A stretch of DNA of 64,000 nucleotides, taken from the NCBI RefSeq assembly GCF_900103365.1, contig NZ_LT629703.1, positions 5,132,501 through 5,196,500 of the forward strand. Reading direction: 5' to 3'. Origin of the DNA: Afipia sp. GAS231 (lineage in GTDB: Bacteria > Pseudomonadota > Alphaproteobacteria > Rhizobiales > Xanthobacteraceae). The position numbers were made by a program, and so were the translations under genes. Of the stretch, positions 51,519-59,995 are shown piece after piece. How positions within the stretch are numbered: position 1 is the stretch's first letter; each line of letters opens with the position of its first letter. The notes under the pieces are model-generated. The model ran no database searches. It was given only the letters and a program-made list of their open reading frames with translations, and was not told the DNA's origin.

Positions 51519-52511
51519 ATGCAATCCCGAAACAACGCCGCGAAGCTATCCGTTCTGTTCGCGCTTGCAGCATGCGCACTGTTATTCGCGTATCCAACCG
51601 GCGCGGCCTTTGCGGCCTATCCCGAGCGCCTTGTCAAAATCGTGGTCCCGTTCGCGCCGGGCGGCGGCACCGACGTGGTGGCGCGGACATTGGCGCAGGA
51701 GATGTCGAAGGATCTCGGCGTCTCCGTCATCATCGAGAACAAGCCGGGGGCGGGGACCATCATCGGCACACAATCGGTCGCGACCAGTGCGCCCGACGGC
51801 TATACGCTGCTGATGGGGACGTTCGCCAACGCGGTCAATCCCAGCCTGCAGGCCAAGCTGCCCTACGACGCTCATGGCGACTTCGCCGCGGTGGCGCTGG
51901 TGGCGCGTTCGTTCAATCTCGTCGTGGTCAATCCGGCGTCCCCGATCAAATCGATCGCGGACCTTGTCGCGGCGGCCAAAGCCGAGCCTGAAAAGCTCTC
52001 CTATGGCACCTACGGCACCGGCACGTCGGCCCATCTCGCCGGTGAATTGTTCAAGCACATGGCGAAGGTCAACCTGACGACGGTGCCCTACAAGGGCGCT
52101 GCGCCCGCCATCACCGACCTGCTCGGCGGACAGATCCAGGTGATGTTCACGACGGTGGCGAGTGCGGCTTCGCTGGTCGAATCCGGGCAACTGCGCGCGA
52201 TCGCCGTGACCTCGGCGGAACGCTCGCCGGCGTTCCCGCAATTGCCGACAGTGTCGGAAGCCGGCGTCCTCGGCTATGCCGCCGAGGCCTGGTATGGCGT
52301 CTATGCGCCCGCGAAGACGCCACCCGAGATCATCGACCGCCTGAACAAATCGGCTGCGAAAGCCGTGCAGTCCGACGCCTTCAAGAAGCTCGGCGTCAAT
52401 GAAGGCCTCGTCATGGTGGCCGAGCCGCCCGAAGCGCTCGACAAATATTTTCTCCGCGAGGAAGCCCGCTGGCGTCAGGTCATCAAGGATGCCGGCATCA
52501 AGCCGGAATAG
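51519..52511 (+). CDS. Tripartite tricarboxylate transporter (Bug/TctC) receptor
   Basis: A 330-residue periplasmic protein with a signal peptide (about residues 1-31, ending AFA). Bug-family landmarks are IVVPFAPGGGTDVVARTLA, VIIENKPGAGTIIGT, the APDGYTLLMG loop and LPTVSEAG. It binds a carboxylate-type ligand with a water-mediated pincer. No TctA/TctB membrane genes are adjacent, so it is one of the many orphan Bug receptors. The start at 51519 follows CAGGCAAC. Confidence 0.88.
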   Translation: MQSRNNAAKLSVLFALAACALLFAYPTGAAFAAYPERLVKIVVPFAPGGGTDVVARTLAQEMSKDLGVSVIIENKPGAGTIIGTQSVATSAPDGYTLLMGTFANAVNPSLQAKLPYDAHGDFAAVALVARSFNLVVVNPASPIKSIADLVAAAKAEPEKLSYGTYGTGTSAHLAGELFKHMAKVNLTTVPYKGAAPAITDLLGGQIQVMFTTVASAASLVESGQLRAIAVTSAERSPAFPQLPTVSEAGVLGYAAEAWYGVYAPAKTPPEIIDRLNKSAAKAVQSDAFKKLGVNEGLVMVAEPPEALDKYFLREEARWRQVIKDAGIKPE

Positions 52512-52607
52512 GGAATAATCGCTACCGCCTGGGGTTGCAGGGGTGGGCGAAACGGCCTGCGCCCTGTCGCTACCCGTCAACGGCCGATAACACCGGGGAG
52601 GATGACC

Positions 52608-53237
52608 ATGTCAGCCATGGTACGTCGTTTAATGGGACGTCGCCTATTTGCCGCCGCGAGCTTTGTTTCTATCTGTATCGCCCTGCCGGCATCGGCGCAG
52701 GAAACCGTCCGCATCCGCGGCACCGTCGAGCGGATCGACGGTCCGGTCTATGTGGTCAAAAATCGTGACGGCGCCGAGCTGAAGCTGACGCTGACCGACA
52801 ACCCGCTGTTTGTCGTGATCGTTCCGTCCAAGATGAGTGACATCAAGCAGGGCATGTTTGTCGGCTCGGCCGGCATGATGCAGGCTGACGGCGTCCAGAA
52901 AGCCATTGAGGTTCACATTTTTCCGGAATCCATGCGCGGCACCGGCGAGGGCCATTACGACTGGGACCTGATGCCCAAGAGCAAGATGACCAATGCGAAT
53001 GTCGAGCAGGCCGTCACCGGCGTCGACGGGCAGACCCTATCGGTGAAGTACAAGGACGGCGAGAAGAAATTGCTCGTCACCCCGGAAACCGTCGTGGTCA
53101 CCTACGAGATGGGCAAGAAGGAAGAAGTGCAGCCCGGCACCAAGATTTTCGTGGCCGCCGCGAAAAAGCAGCCTGATGGTACCGTGCAGGCGCCGCGCAT
53201 CACCTATGGCCGAAACGGGCAGGCGCCGGCGTTCTGA
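52608..53237 (+). CDS. Hypothetical periplasmic protein
   Basis: A 209-residue exported protein: signal peptide of about 28 residues (LFAAASFVSICIALPASA) and a soluble region of two beta-rich repeats (IRGTVERIDGPVYVVKNRDG and VTGVDGQTLSVKYKDGEKK). These have the look of OB-like or DUF5666-type domains that occur in pairs. The function is not known. ATG at 52608 with GGGAGG at good spacing is preferred to the ATG two codons upstream. It lies between the Bug receptor gene and the DUF3311/symporter pair. Confidence 0.7.
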   Translation: MSAMVRRLMGRRLFAAASFVSICIALPASAQETVRIRGTVERIDGPVYVVKNRDGAELKLTLTDNPLFVVIVPSKMSDIKQGMFVGSAGMMQADGVQKAIEVHIFPESMRGTGEGHYDWDLMPKSKMTNANVEQAVTGVDGQTLSVKYKDGEKKLLVTPETVVVTYEMGKKEEVQPGTKIFVAAAKKQPDGTVQAPRITYGRNGQAPAF

Positions 53238-53371
53238 CGAGACAGCCACCGATCGGGCTGCGCATCGCGTTGCAGCAACAAATTCGCTTGTCGCCGCAAC
53301 AATCCGGCTCTTAAATCGTATGAGGTAGGGAACGCCGGCCGAACAAGCTGGCACAACGCCGGAGCCCGCTG

Positions 53372-53551
53372 ATGTGGATCCTGTTGCTGCTGCCGTTTAT
53401 CGGTCTGCTGTGGGTGCCTTTCTATAACTTCACCGAGCCTTCGTTGTTCGGCTTTCCATTCTTCTACTGGTACCAGCTCGCCTGGGTGCCGATCTCCTCG
53501 CTGCTGATCTGGCTGGTTTATCGCAGCCGTACGCCTGACGAAACGCCCTAG
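53372..53551 (+). CDS. DUF3311 small membrane protein
   Basis: A 59-residue protein with two hydrophobic helices, WILLLLPFIGLLWVPFYNFT and the stretch FFYWYQLAWVPISSLLIWLV, and a charged tail RSRTPDETP. This matches DUF3311, which is nearly always encoded immediately before an SSS-family symporter; here the symporter begins 13 bp downstream. It is probably a small subunit of that transporter. The gene is short and easily missed. Confidence 0.82.
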   Translation: MWILLLLPFIGLLWVPFYNFTEPSLFGFPFFYWYQLAWVPISSLLIWLVYRSRTPDETP

Positions 53552-53564
53552 GGAGGGCATCGCC

Positions 53565-55061
53565 ATGGCCGATCAGATCGAATGGGTTGCGCTCTCGGTT
53601 TTCATCTTCTTCTTTGCGCTCGTCACCGTGATGGGATTTCTGGCCGCGCGCTGGAAAGCCGGACCGGTCAGCGAACATCTCGATGAATGGGGGCTCGGGG
53701 GCCGGCAGTTCGGCACCTGGATCACCTGGTTCCTGGTCGGCGGCGATTTCTATACCGCCTATACCGTGATCGCCGTGCCGGCCCTGGTCTATGCGGTCGG
53801 CGCTTACGGCTTCTTTGCGCTGCCCTACACCGTCATCGTCTATCCCTTCGTCTTCGCGGTGATGCCCGTGCTGTGGAAGAAGGCGCATGCCAACGGCCAC
53901 GTGACGGCCGCCGACGTGGTTCACGGCACCTACGGCTCGCGCGGCCTCGAACTGGCGGTTGCGATCACCGGCATGGTCGCGACCATGCCCTATATCGCCT
54001 TGCAACTGATCGGCATGGGGGTCGTGATCAAGGCGATGGGACTGACCGGCGAACTGCCGCTCGTCGCCGCCTTCATCATCCTGGCGTTGTACACCTATAG
54101 CTCCGGCCTGCGCGCGCCGGCGCTGATCGCCTTCGTCAAGGACATCATGATCTATATCGTGGTGCTGGTGGCCGTCGTTATCGTGCCGGCCAAACTCGGC
54201 GGCTATGGCGCGGTGTTCGCTGCCGCCAACGATGCGTTTGCGGCCAAGGGCGGCGCCACCGGTCTGATCCTGAAGCCGGCGCAGATGCTGCCCTATGCGA
54301 CGCTGGCGCTGGGCTCGGCGTTGGCCGCCTTCATGTATCCGCATACGCTGACCGGCATCTTCGCCTCGAAGTCGGCCGATACCATCCGCAAGAACGCAAT
54401 CCTGCTGCCGGCCTATACGTTGCTGCTCGGCCTGATCGCGCTGCTCGGTTACATGGCTTACGCCGCCAACATCAAGGTATCGTCGCCGAACGACGTGGTG
54501 CCGATGCTGTTCAAGGTGCTGTTCCCGTCCTGGTTCGCGGGCTTTGCGTTCTCGGCGATTGCGATCGGTGCGCTGGTGCCGGCGGCGGTCATGAGTATCG
54601 GCGCCGCCAACCTGTTCACCCGCAACGTCTGGAAGTCCTATGTCAATCCGAACATCAGCCACGCCGGCGAAGCGGCGGTGGCGAAGATCGCGTCGCTGGT
54701 GGTGAAGGTCGGTGCGCTCGCCTTCATCCTGTTCCTGCCGACGCAATATGCGCTCGACCTGCAACTGCTCGGCGGACTCTGGATCCTGCAGACCTTTCCG
54801 GCGCTGGTGTTCGGCCTGTTCACGCGCTGGTTCCGCTCCGAAGGCCTCTTGCTCGGCTGGGCCGCCGGCATCGGCTGGGGATCGTGGACGGCCTGGAGCA
54901 ACGGCCTCAAACCGCTGGCGACCATCGATCTCGGCGGCGCCAGTTACGTGTTCTATGTCGGGCTCGGCGCGTTGCTGCTGAACATCGCGGTCGCCGCAGT
55001 CGCGACGGTGATTGCCGGAGTGATCTCGCCGAACCGAACCAGCGCTACTGCTCGATCCTGA
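53565..55061 (+). CDS. Sodium:solute symporter (SSS family)
   Basis: A 498-residue transporter with about thirteen helices and SSS landmarks: the early EWGLGGRQFGTWITWFLVGG, the GTYGSRGLELAVAITGM segment and the SIGAANLFTRNVW motif. Relatives such as MctP import short monocarboxylates (lactate, pyruvate, acetate, some amino acids) with Na+ or H+. It follows DUF3311 and its 3' end overlaps the convergent Bug receptor gene by 17 bp. Confidence 0.9.
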   Translation: MADQIEWVALSVFIFFFALVTVMGFLAARWKAGPVSEHLDEWGLGGRQFGTWITWFLVGGDFYTAYTVIAVPALVYAVGAYGFFALPYTVIVYPFVFAVMPVLWKKAHANGHVTAADVVHGTYGSRGLELAVAITGMVATMPYIALQLIGMGVVIKAMGLTGELPLVAAFIILALYTYSSGLRAPALIAFVKDIMIYIVVLVAVVIVPAKLGGYGAVFAAANDAFAAKGGATGLILKPAQMLPYATLALGSALAAFMYPHTLTGIFASKSADTIRKNAILLPAYTLLLGLIALLGYMAYAANIKVSSPNDVVPMLFKVLFPSWFAGFAFSAIAIGALVPAAVMSIGAANLFTRNVWKSYVNPNISHAGEAAVAKIASLVVKVGALAFILFLPTQYALDLQLLGGLWILQTFPALVFGLFTRWFRSEGLLLGWAAGIGWGSWTAWSNGLKPLATIDLGGASYVFYVGLGALLLNIAVAAVATVIAGVISPNRTSATARS

Positions 55062-56025
55062 TATTGGCGGCCCTGGCGACACCGCCCCACCGGGCGATAT
55101 CGTCGGACAAAATCTTTGCGAACGCTTCCGACGAATTGCCGACGGTGTCGATACCGAGTGGCTTCAGCCGTGCCTTCACATCGGGCAATGCGGCGATACG
55201 CATGAATTCGCTTTCGAGCTTCCTGGCGATCGCCGGCGGTGTACCCTTCGCCGCAAAAATGCCGCTCCATAGAACGGCGTCGACATCGGCGCCGGCCTCT
55301 TGGAAGGTCGGAACATCAGGCAGCTCTTCCATCCGTTTCGGCGCGGCGACGGCGAGCGCCCGAACCGTGCCGCTCTTGACCTGCGGCAAGACCGGACCTG
55401 CATCCGCAATGGTCGTGGTGACCTGGCCCGCCACCACCGCCAGCACCGACTCGTTGGCGCTCTTGTAGGGAATGACCTGCATCGGTGCGCCGGTCTTCTG
55501 CTTGAACAGTTCGGTCACCAACTGGAACGAAGCAGACGAACTCGCATAGTCGGTTTTGTCCGGATTGGCCTTGGCATAGGTCACGAGTTCCGCCGCCGAT
55601 TTGATCGGCGATGCGGCGTTGACGATCATGATCAGCGGGAACGACGCCAGCTCGGAAACCGCGACAAAGTCGTCGATCGCATCATAGGGCAGCTTGGCGT
55701 AGACGGCTGGATTGATCGAGATGCCGCTGGCGCTCATCAAGAGCGTGTAGCCGTCCGGCTGCGACTTCGCGACGTATTCGGTCGCGACGATGGCGCCACC
55801 GCCGGGCTTGTTCTCGACGATCACGGGCTGGCCGAGGCTCTCGGACAGTTTCTGGCCGAACACGCGAGCGATGATGTCGTTGCCGCCGCCTGCCGCGAAA
55901 CCGACGATGATGTGGATCGCCCGGCTCGGATATTTCGAAGGGTCTTCCTGCGCCAGCGTGGGCGTGGCGAGCGCCAGCCATCCAAGGCACGCCGTCATCA
56001 GAAAATTCCGGCCAGGCGTTCGCAT
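55045..56025 (-). CDS. Tripartite tricarboxylate transporter (Bug/TctC) receptor
   Basis: A 326-residue periplasmic receptor with a signal peptide (about residues 1-25, ending TLA) and the Bug motifs IHIIVGFAAGGGNDIIAR, VIVENKPGGGAIVATEYV and the QPDGYTLLMSASG loop. It is the last gene of the leftward operon with the TPP enzyme, FAH hydrolase, LLM monooxygenase and Ldh dehydrogenase, suggesting that it captures their substrate or a precursor. No TctA/TctB membrane partner is encoded. Its 3' end overlaps the symporter gene. Confidence 0.87.
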   Translation of the reverse strand: MRTPGRNFLMTACLGWLALATPTLAQEDPSKYPSRAIHIIVGFAAGGGNDIIARVFGQKLSESLGQPVIVENKPGGGAIVATEYVAKSQPDGYTLLMSASGISINPAVYAKLPYDAIDDFVAVSELASFPLIMIVNAASPIKSAAELVTYAKANPDKTDYASSSASFQLVTELFKQKTGAPMQVIPYKSANESVLAVVAGQVTTTIADAGPVLPQVKSGTVRALAVAAPKRMEELPDVPTFQEAGADVDAVLWSGIFAAKGTPPAIARKLESEFMRIAALPDVKARLKPLGIDTVGNSSEAFAKILSDDIARWGGVARAANIRIEQ

Positions 56026-56056
56026 GAAATCGACCTCTTGAATATCGGAATGAACG

Positions 56057-57790
56057 CTAGAGCTTCGTCACCTTGATATGCAGCACGGCGGCCTTGCCGT
56101 CATCGAGCGCCGCAAACGCGCGATCGATGGCGGGGCCAAGTTCGTCCGGCTCGGTGACGCATTCGCCATAGGCGCCGAACGCCTTGGCCACCTCGGAAAA
56201 TTCCCGCCGGTCGCCCTGGCGGCCCGACATCAGGCGCGACTGGAACTGATCGGTTTCGGCGGCGATGCCCTTCGGATAGACCCGCTGCACCGCTGATTTC
56301 ACCGCCTGCCATCCGCCATTGTCGAGCACCACGGTCAGAATCGGGATCTGGTATTGCTGCGCCACCGCATAGACGCTGTCGGGCGAGGAAAAATGAAAGC
56401 CGCCGTCCCCGATCACCTGCACGATGCGACGGCCGGGTTGCGCTAGCTTCAGCCCCAGCGCCATGCCGCCGGAGAACCCGAGCCCGCCGCCGGCAAGCCC
56501 GACATAGCTCTGCGGCCGGGTGCGAACGACATGCTCCTGCAGGATCGGTCCGTTACGGATCGCCTCATTGAGGACGACGTCATCAGGCGCAAGTTTCCCG
56601 CTAAGGGTCGCGAAGACGAAGGCCGGGTTCAGCGCGCCCGAAACACCCTTGTTGGCGGCAGCCGTCGCGCGTCGCTTGGTCGACGCCCCGCGTGTGGTAC
56701 CCCAGCTTGCGATGCGCTCAGCGACGCGCTTGCGGTAGGCGTCGTCGGAGCGAGCCTCGACCGCCGCTAACACCTGGTTCAATACGGTGGCGCAATCGCC
56801 CTGAACCCGCATGTCGGTGGCAAAGCCCCACATCGGAAAATCGGCTTTTAGCGGATCGATATCGATCTGGATCCACTTGATCGCGTTCGCACGCTTGGCG
56901 TATTGCGGCACGAACGGCACGTCGGAATCGAGCAGCAGGCCGAGATCGGCATGCTCCAGCAGAGGCAGCGGATCGGAGCCGGCGAAGCACGGCGAGTCCT
57001 GCGGGATGTTGAGGTCGATCGAATTGAATTCGGCGACGCGGATGCCGCAGGTGCGCGCCAGCCGATCGAACACGGCGACCGCTTCCGGCTTGCGGCCGAG
57101 ATAGGCCGCGAATGCCACCGGATTCTCGGCCGCCATCAACGCCTCTGCAATCGCGTTCGCTCGCGCCGGTTCGACGCCGCCGGCGTGCACGCTGCCATAG
57201 CGCGCCGCCGGATAGGGCGGCATCGCGGTCTCGTCCCATTCCTCGGCCAATGTCTCGCGCGGCAGCATCATGTAAACGGGGCCGGGCGGGTCGCTGTGCG
57301 CGAAGGCGCCGGCGCGGGCCAGCGCTTCTTTCACGACCACGCCTGAGGGCAGCGAATATTCCCATTTGACATAGGGGCGGACGATGCTGGCGATGTCGAA
57401 CGGGTCCTGCACGAAATGCACATAGGTGTCGCGTGATCCGGTCAGTTCACCATGCAGCGTGTGCGGCGCGCGTCCGGCGAACAGCAGCACCGGCAGCCGA
57501 TAGCGGAACAGGTTCTGGATCGCCATGCAGGCGTTGGCGGTGCCGGCGTCGACATGCACCAGCACGGCCTGGGCGCGTCCGGTCGCCAGCGCATAGCCGC
57601 CGGCCATGTGCACCGCGACGACTTCGTGCGGGCACAGGATCACCTCGGGATGCGCCCGGCCTTCCTTGTCCCAGCGCGCCATCTCCTCGATCAGCGAGAC
57701 ATGGTCGGTGCCGAGATTGGCGAAGATGTATTCGACACCGAGATCGACCAGGCCTTCGAGGAAATAATGTGCGGTGCTGTACCGGCTCAT
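56057..57790 (-). CDS. Thiamine-diphosphate-dependent enzyme (acetolactate synthase-like)
   Basis: A 577-residue ThDP enzyme. The Pyr domain has IFANLGTDHVSLIEEMARW and the catalytic Glu in CPHEVVAVHMAGGYA. The PP domain has the cofactor motif GDGGFHFSSPDSVY ending LDNGGWQ. It is more like large-subunit acetolactate synthase or 2-oxo-acid decarboxylases of unknown substrate than like authentic IlvB. The FAH-family gene ends 3 bp upstream (transcriptionally) and the Bug receptor follows after 31 bp, so it belongs to a five-gene operon. Confidence 0.85.
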   Translation of the reverse strand: MSRYSTAHYFLEGLVDLGVEYIFANLGTDHVSLIEEMARWDKEGRAHPEVILCPHEVVAVHMAGGYALATGRAQAVLVHVDAGTANACMAIQNLFRYRLPVLLFAGRAPHTLHGELTGSRDTYVHFVQDPFDIASIVRPYVKWEYSLPSGVVVKEALARAGAFAHSDPPGPVYMMLPRETLAEEWDETAMPPYPAARYGSVHAGGVEPARANAIAEALMAAENPVAFAAYLGRKPEAVAVFDRLARTCGIRVAEFNSIDLNIPQDSPCFAGSDPLPLLEHADLGLLLDSDVPFVPQYAKRANAIKWIQIDIDPLKADFPMWGFATDMRVQGDCATVLNQVLAAVEARSDDAYRKRVAERIASWGTTRGASTKRRATAAANKGVSGALNPAFVFATLSGKLAPDDVVLNEAIRNGPILQEHVVRTRPQSYVGLAGGGLGFSGGMALGLKLAQPGRRIVQVIGDGGFHFSSPDSVYAVAQQYQIPILTVVLDNGGWQAVKSAVQRVYPKGIAAETDQFQSRLMSGRQGDRREFSEVAKAFGAYGECVTEPDELGPAIDRAFAALDDGKAAVLHIKVTKL

Positions 57791-57793
57791 GCC

Positions 57794-58579
57794 CTATCGC
57801 TTCTCGGCGACGAATTTGTTGCGCAGCGTGCCGATCCCGGTGATGTCGATTTCGACGACGTCGCCGGCCTTGATATCGGGGGAGGCGCCGTCGGTGCCCA
57901 TCCAGATCACGTCGCCCGGCCACAGCGTGAAATATTTGGTCAGTTCGACGATGAACGGCACGATGCCGAAGATCATGTCGTTGGTGTGGAAATGGCCGGT
58001 CTGCTTGCCATTGACCCGGATGGTGGTTTCCATCTTGTCGAGATCGACGTCGGTCTCGATCCACGGACCCATCGGCTTGAAGGTGTCGGCGTTCTTGGAG
58101 CGCCACAGCCCGCGATCGGCCTTCTGCCAGGTGCGCTCGCTGACATCGTTGCCGATGGTGTAGCCGAACACGCAGGACATCGCATTGGCCTCGGTAAGAT
58201 GCTTGGCCTTTTTGCCGATCACGACCGCGAGTTCGCCTTCGTAATGAATCTTCTCGGTCGCGGTGGCCGGGATCACCACATCCTCGTCGTGTGCGATCAG
58301 CGCGTTCTGGGCGCGATAGCCGATCTCCGGCCGGTCAGGCACGTTCGGCACCGTGCCGGCCTTGTCGGCGGCTTCCTTCAGATGCTTGAGGTAGTTCAGG
58401 CCGACGCAATAGAAGGTGCGCGGGATCAGCGGCAGCTCGATCTTCACCTCCTTCAGCGCATGGGTCTGCGCGCCGCGCTGCCATTCGCCGAAGGGATCGC
58501 CGTTGACGGTGACCACCTTGTCGCCCTCGACGAGGCCCCAGGATGTTTTTCCGGCGGCGGTGAATTTGAGCCAGCGCAT
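57794..58579 (-). CDS. Fumarylacetoacetate hydrolase family protein
   Basis: A 261-residue FAH-fold enzyme with the mixed beta-sandwich roll: TFYCVGLNYLKHLKEAADK, the metal-ligand Glu pair in IHYEGELAVVIGKKAKH, TIGNDVSERTWQ and the acidic GDVIWMGTDGA. Members hydrolyse or decarboxylate 3-acylpyruvates and hydroxy-muconic acids in aromatic breakdown. The 3-bp spacing to the TPP gene shows tight coupling; together they could cleave a 2-oxo-acid intermediate. It is an operon member. Confidence 0.87.
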   Translation of the reverse strand: MRWLKFTAAGKTSWGLVEGDKVVTVNGDPFGEWQRGAQTHALKEVKIELPLIPRTFYCVGLNYLKHLKEAADKAGTVPNVPDRPEIGYRAQNALIAHDEDVVIPATATEKIHYEGELAVVIGKKAKHLTEANAMSCVFGYTIGNDVSERTWQKADRGLWRSKNADTFKPMGPWIETDVDLDKMETTIRVNGKQTGHFHTNDMIFGIVPFIVELTKYFTLWPGDVIWMGTDGASPDIKAGDVVEIDITGIGTLRNKFVAEKR

Positions 58580-58602
58580 GTGGATTCCTCTTGTTCTTCT
58601 TG

Positions 58603-59970
58603 TTATTCGGCCGCGACTTGCGGCGGGGTTTTCCAGGCGCCGGCGGCGGGACGCCGCAGACCGAGATTTTCGCGCAGCGTCGTTCCGGCGTAATCCTTGT
58701 GGAACAGCCCGCGGCGCTGCAGTTCCGGCACCACGTGCTTGACAAAGTCAGCATAGGAGCCGGGCACATAGGTTGCGGCAATGACAAAGCCGTCGCAGCC
58801 GCGGTTGACGAACATCTCTTCCAGTTTGTCGGCGATTTCCTTCGGCCCGCCGACCATGGCGTCCTGGGTCTGGCCGCGGCCGGAGAAGGTGATGAAGTCA
58901 CGCGTGCTCGGGTTCGGTTTGCCCGACGTCTTGAGCACGCCGTCGCGGATGCCGAGCATGCCTTGCATGCCCTGAAGCTCTTCGGTGGTCAGCGGCTCGT
59001 CGATGCCCTTGGCGGCGAAGTCGAAGTTCAGTCCCTCGGCGAGCAGCGACAGCGCGTCGATCTCCAGCGGCAGCTTGCCGATCAGCGCCATCTTGTCTTC
59101 GGCTTCCGATTGGGTCGCGCCCACGACCGGGGTGATCAGGTTGCAGAGGAACATCTGGTCGGGATCGCGGCCGGCCTTGGCGGCTTCGTTTCGGATCGCA
59201 TCATAGCCCTGCTTGGCGCCGGTCAGGTTGCGCGCCGCTGTGAAAATCACCTCGCCCCACCGGCCGGCGAAGCGCTGGCCGCGGCCGGAAGCGCCGGCCT
59301 GGATGACGACGGGATGGCCCTGTTGCGAGCGCGGCACGGTGAACGGGCCACGCGACTTGAAGAACGTCCCCTTGTGATCGAGCCGTTTCACCTTGGTCGG
59401 ATCGGCAAAGCGCCCGCTCTTCTTGTCGATGATCAGCGAGCCGTCTTCCCAGGAATCCCAGTGGCCGAGCACCACTTCCATGAACTCGTCGGCGCGGTCG
59501 TAGCGATAATCATGATCGAGATGGGCGTCCTTGCCCATATTGTGGGCTTCGCCGTCGTTAACGGAGGTCACGACGTTCCAGGCGGCGCGGCCATTGGTCA
59601 TCAGGTCGAGGGTGGCAAACCGACGGGCGACGTCGAACGGCTCGAAATAGGTGGTCGAACAGGTCGAGGCTAACCCGAGTTTGGTGGTGACCATGCCCAT
59701 CGTGGTCAGCACCACGATCGGGTCCATCTTCACACAGCGGATGCCGTATTCGACCGTATGGGCGTGATCGTTGCCGTAGCGATCCGGCATTGCGAGGCGG
59801 TCGTCGAAGAACGCCATGTGGAATTTTCCGGCTTCGAGAACCCGGGCGATTTCCTGGTAGTAATCGGCCGACATCGAATCGTCGCGCGATTCCGGATGTC
59901 GCCACGAGCTCGGCAGGTTGGTGCAGTTCTGCGCCTGCAGGAAGCCCACCATCGCCATTTGCCGTGTCAT
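58603..59970 (-). CDS. LLM-class flavin-dependent monooxygenase (NtaA/DmoA type)
   Basis: A 455-residue luciferase-like monooxygenase starting MTRQMAMVGFLQAQNCTNLP. It has the FMN-site FHMAFFDDRLAMPDRYG, the family pattern MTNGRAAWNVVTSVNDGEAH and VVIQAGASGRGQRFAGRWGE. It uses reduced FMN and oxygen to open a C-N, C-S or related bond; a flavin reductase must come from elsewhere. It is second in the leftward operon, between the Ldh dehydrogenase and FAH-family genes. It is a distant paralogue of the enzyme at 26936-28333. Confidence 0.87.
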   Translation of the reverse strand: MTRQMAMVGFLQAQNCTNLPSSWRHPESRDDSMSADYYQEIARVLEAGKFHMAFFDDRLAMPDRYGNDHAHTVEYGIRCVKMDPIVVLTTMGMVTTKLGLASTCSTTYFEPFDVARRFATLDLMTNGRAAWNVVTSVNDGEAHNMGKDAHLDHDYRYDRADEFMEVVLGHWDSWEDGSLIIDKKSGRFADPTKVKRLDHKGTFFKSRGPFTVPRSQQGHPVVIQAGASGRGQRFAGRWGEVIFTAARNLTGAKQGYDAIRNEAAKAGRDPDQMFLCNLITPVVGATQSEAEDKMALIGKLPLEIDALSLLAEGLNFDFAAKGIDEPLTTEELQGMQGMLGIRDGVLKTSGKPNPSTRDFITFSGRGQTQDAMVGGPKEIADKLEEMFVNRGCDGFVIAATYVPGSYADFVKHVVPELQRRGLFHKDYAGTTLRENLGLRRPAAGAWKTPPQVAAE

Positions 59971-59995
59971 GTTATTCTCCTTGTGCGGGCGGGGT

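Noticed and set aside
53430..55082. 550-codon minus-strand open frame
   Set aside because: It lies opposite the SSS symporter and DUF3311 genes, whose membrane helices and motifs are clear.
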